A stretch of 10,269 nucleotides of DNA from positions 1-10,269 of the forward strand of contig JAJDAI010000849.1 of NCBI GenBank assembly GCA_029261955.1, in the 5' to 3' direction. The stretch is from Deltaproteobacteria bacterium (GTDB lineage Bacteria; Myxococcota_A; UBA796; UBA9615). Both the position numbers and the translations under genes were made by a program. Below the pieces are notes generated by a model. That model did no database searches. It was not told the DNA's origin and was given only the letters and a program-made list of their open reading frames with translations. Below, piece by piece: positions 7,631 to 10,269 of this stretch (positions are counted from its first letter, which is position 1; each line of letters starts with the position of its first letter).

Positions 7631-7659
7631 TTTACAATGCCGCGCGGACCGTAGAGAAT
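7631..7659 (+). promoter_or_regulatory. Putative sigma70-type promoter of the lipoprotein gene
   Basis: TTTACA (7631-7636, 5/6 to TTGACA) is followed by exactly 17 bases and GAGAAT (7654-7659, 4/6 to TATAAT). Transcription would begin near 7666, leaving a leader of about 30 bases with the SD sequence GGAGGG at 7689-7694 before ATG 7698. This AT-leaning patch stands out from its GC-rich surroundings. Confidence 0.5.
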
Positions 7660-7697
7660 GCGCTGTCGTACGTCTGTGAAGTCCGCTTGGAGGGTTC

Positions 7698-9926
<2,229 letters not shown>

Positions 9927-9945
9927 TCTGAGGGCTGGTTCTCAC

Positions 9946-9969
9946 GCCAAGGGGCCAAGGGGCCAAGGC
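9946..9969. repeat. Three tandem copies of GCCAAGG(G/C)
   Basis: GCCAAGGG, GCCAAGGG and GCCAAGGC follow one another directly after TTCTCAC. Similar CACGCCAAGGCGCCAAGG-like strings recur between genes in many unrelated bacterial genomes as I recall them, so this may be a copy of a dispersed intergenic repeat; that link is from memory and unverified. Confidence 0.6.
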
Positions 9970-10076
9970 CGCAGAGGGGGTCTGGTTGGCCGAGCGCTCG
10001 ACCTGAACCGGGGCGGGCTGCACCTCTCGCAACGGGCAACGGGCGCGACGTTCTGGCGTTGGAGTAGACCGCGGCT

Positions 10077-10096
10077 CCCTCGGGATGCCGCGAGGG
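10077..10096. other. Small hairpin within the inverted-repeat segment
   Basis: CCCTCG (10077-10082) and CGAGGG (10091-10096) form a 6-bp stem with an 8-base loop, inside the left half of the larger segment. Confidence 0.35.
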
Positions 10097-10101
10097 CTGT
10101 T

Positions 10102-10187
10102 GGCTCTTCTTGTTCGGGCCCGAGCCTCCCCTCCACGGCCCGGCGAAGCGGCCACCGCTCGCCGCCGAGCCCAAACAAGATCAAGCC
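10102..10187. repeat. Inner long imperfect hairpin, nearly concentric with the outer inverted repeat
   Basis: TCTTGTTCGGGC (10108-10119) pairs with GCCCAAACAAGA (10169-10180) at 11 of 12 positions. After a small internal loop, GGCT (10102-10105) pairs with AGCC (10184-10187). Its midpoint lies about two bases from the midpoint of the outer repeat, as expected for one large imperfect palindrome. Confidence 0.5.
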
Positions 10188-10269
10188 GCACCGCCTCGGC
10201 CGCGAAGCCGCCGCTGAAACCGATCCAGCTCCGTCCGGGAACCGTTGCGCCCGTTGCCCGTGGCGATCG

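Larger units (their letters stand above)
10027..10266. repeat. About 240-bp segment bounded by 24-bp inverted repeats (MITE/REP-like candidate)
   Basis: The left arm 10027-10050 (TCGCAACGGGCAACGGGC then GCGACG) and the right arm 10243-10266 are reverse complements at 22 of 24 positions, including 15 perfect bases (10032-10046 with 10247-10261). The arms contain an AACGGGC-like unit. No protein is encoded between them that I can recognise. Only three bases remain beyond the right arm, so a target-site duplication cannot be tested. It could be a non-autonomous mobile element, a transcribed structured RNA, or two chance-inverted copies of a common short intergenic repeat. Confidence 0.5.
9927..10269. 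other. Gene-free repeat-bearing stretch at right end of window
   Basis: No convincing gene is seen on either strand. Reverse-strand frames are open here, but they are Arg/Pro/Ala-rich, run back over the end of the lipoprotein gene and match no family I recognise. The stretch contains a tandem 8-bp array and a large inverted-repeat segment, listed separately. A 5'-truncated gene entering from beyond 10269 cannot be ruled out. Confidence 0.6.

Overview
The window is GC-rich, tightly packed bacterial chromosome. Its codon bias, an outer-membrane barrel protein typical of delta-proteobacteria, and an Asp-rich lipoprotein with MopE-type repeats suggest an uncultured Myxococcota or other former delta-proteobacterial lineage. 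This placement is inferred from protein style, with no marker-gene comparison behind it.

There are eight genes on strictly alternating strands: (-) 5'-complete but window-truncated outer-membrane protein, 1-859; (+) YgfZ/GcvT-like folate-binding Fe-S protein, 964-1977; (-) CysQ/inositol-phosphatase family phosphatase, 1982-2806; (+) MTA/SAH-nucleosidase-like phosphorylase-superfamily protein, 2855-3592; (-) SAMHD1/dGTPase-like HD phosphohydrolase, 3603-4976; (+) asparaginyl-tRNA synthetase asnS, 5097-6449; (-) epoxyqueuosine reductase queG, 6465-7577; (+) a large secreted lipoprotein, 7698-9926. Convergent pairs are separated by 4, 10 and 15 bp. Divergent pairs are separated by 104, 48, 120 and 120 bp. 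No two neighbours are co-directional, so there is no conventional operon.

Most genes are housekeeping. A loose theme runs through them: tRNA and Fe-S chemistry (YgfZ, QueG, AsnRS) and clean-up of nucleotide or SAM by-products (CysQ-like, nucleosidase-like and HD dNTPase-like proteins). QueG finishes queuosine on GUN tRNAs, including tRNA-Asn, the substrate of the AsnRS encoded convergently beside it.

The two least ordinary parts are at the right end. The lipoprotein carries eight cysteine-paired MopE-type repeats, then a glutamine-amidotransferase-like domain that is interrupted by a 42-residue Asp-rich tract, then a final half repeat. After it lies a gene-free stretch of about 340 bp (9927-10269). 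This holds a short tandem array and a roughly 240-bp segment bounded by 24-bp inverted repeats (22/24 matching), with a second, nearly concentric inverted repeat inside. It looks like a non-autonomous (MITE- or REP-like) or structured intergenic element. I see no CRISPR array, rRNA or tRNA gene, transposase, phage gene or recognisable defence system.
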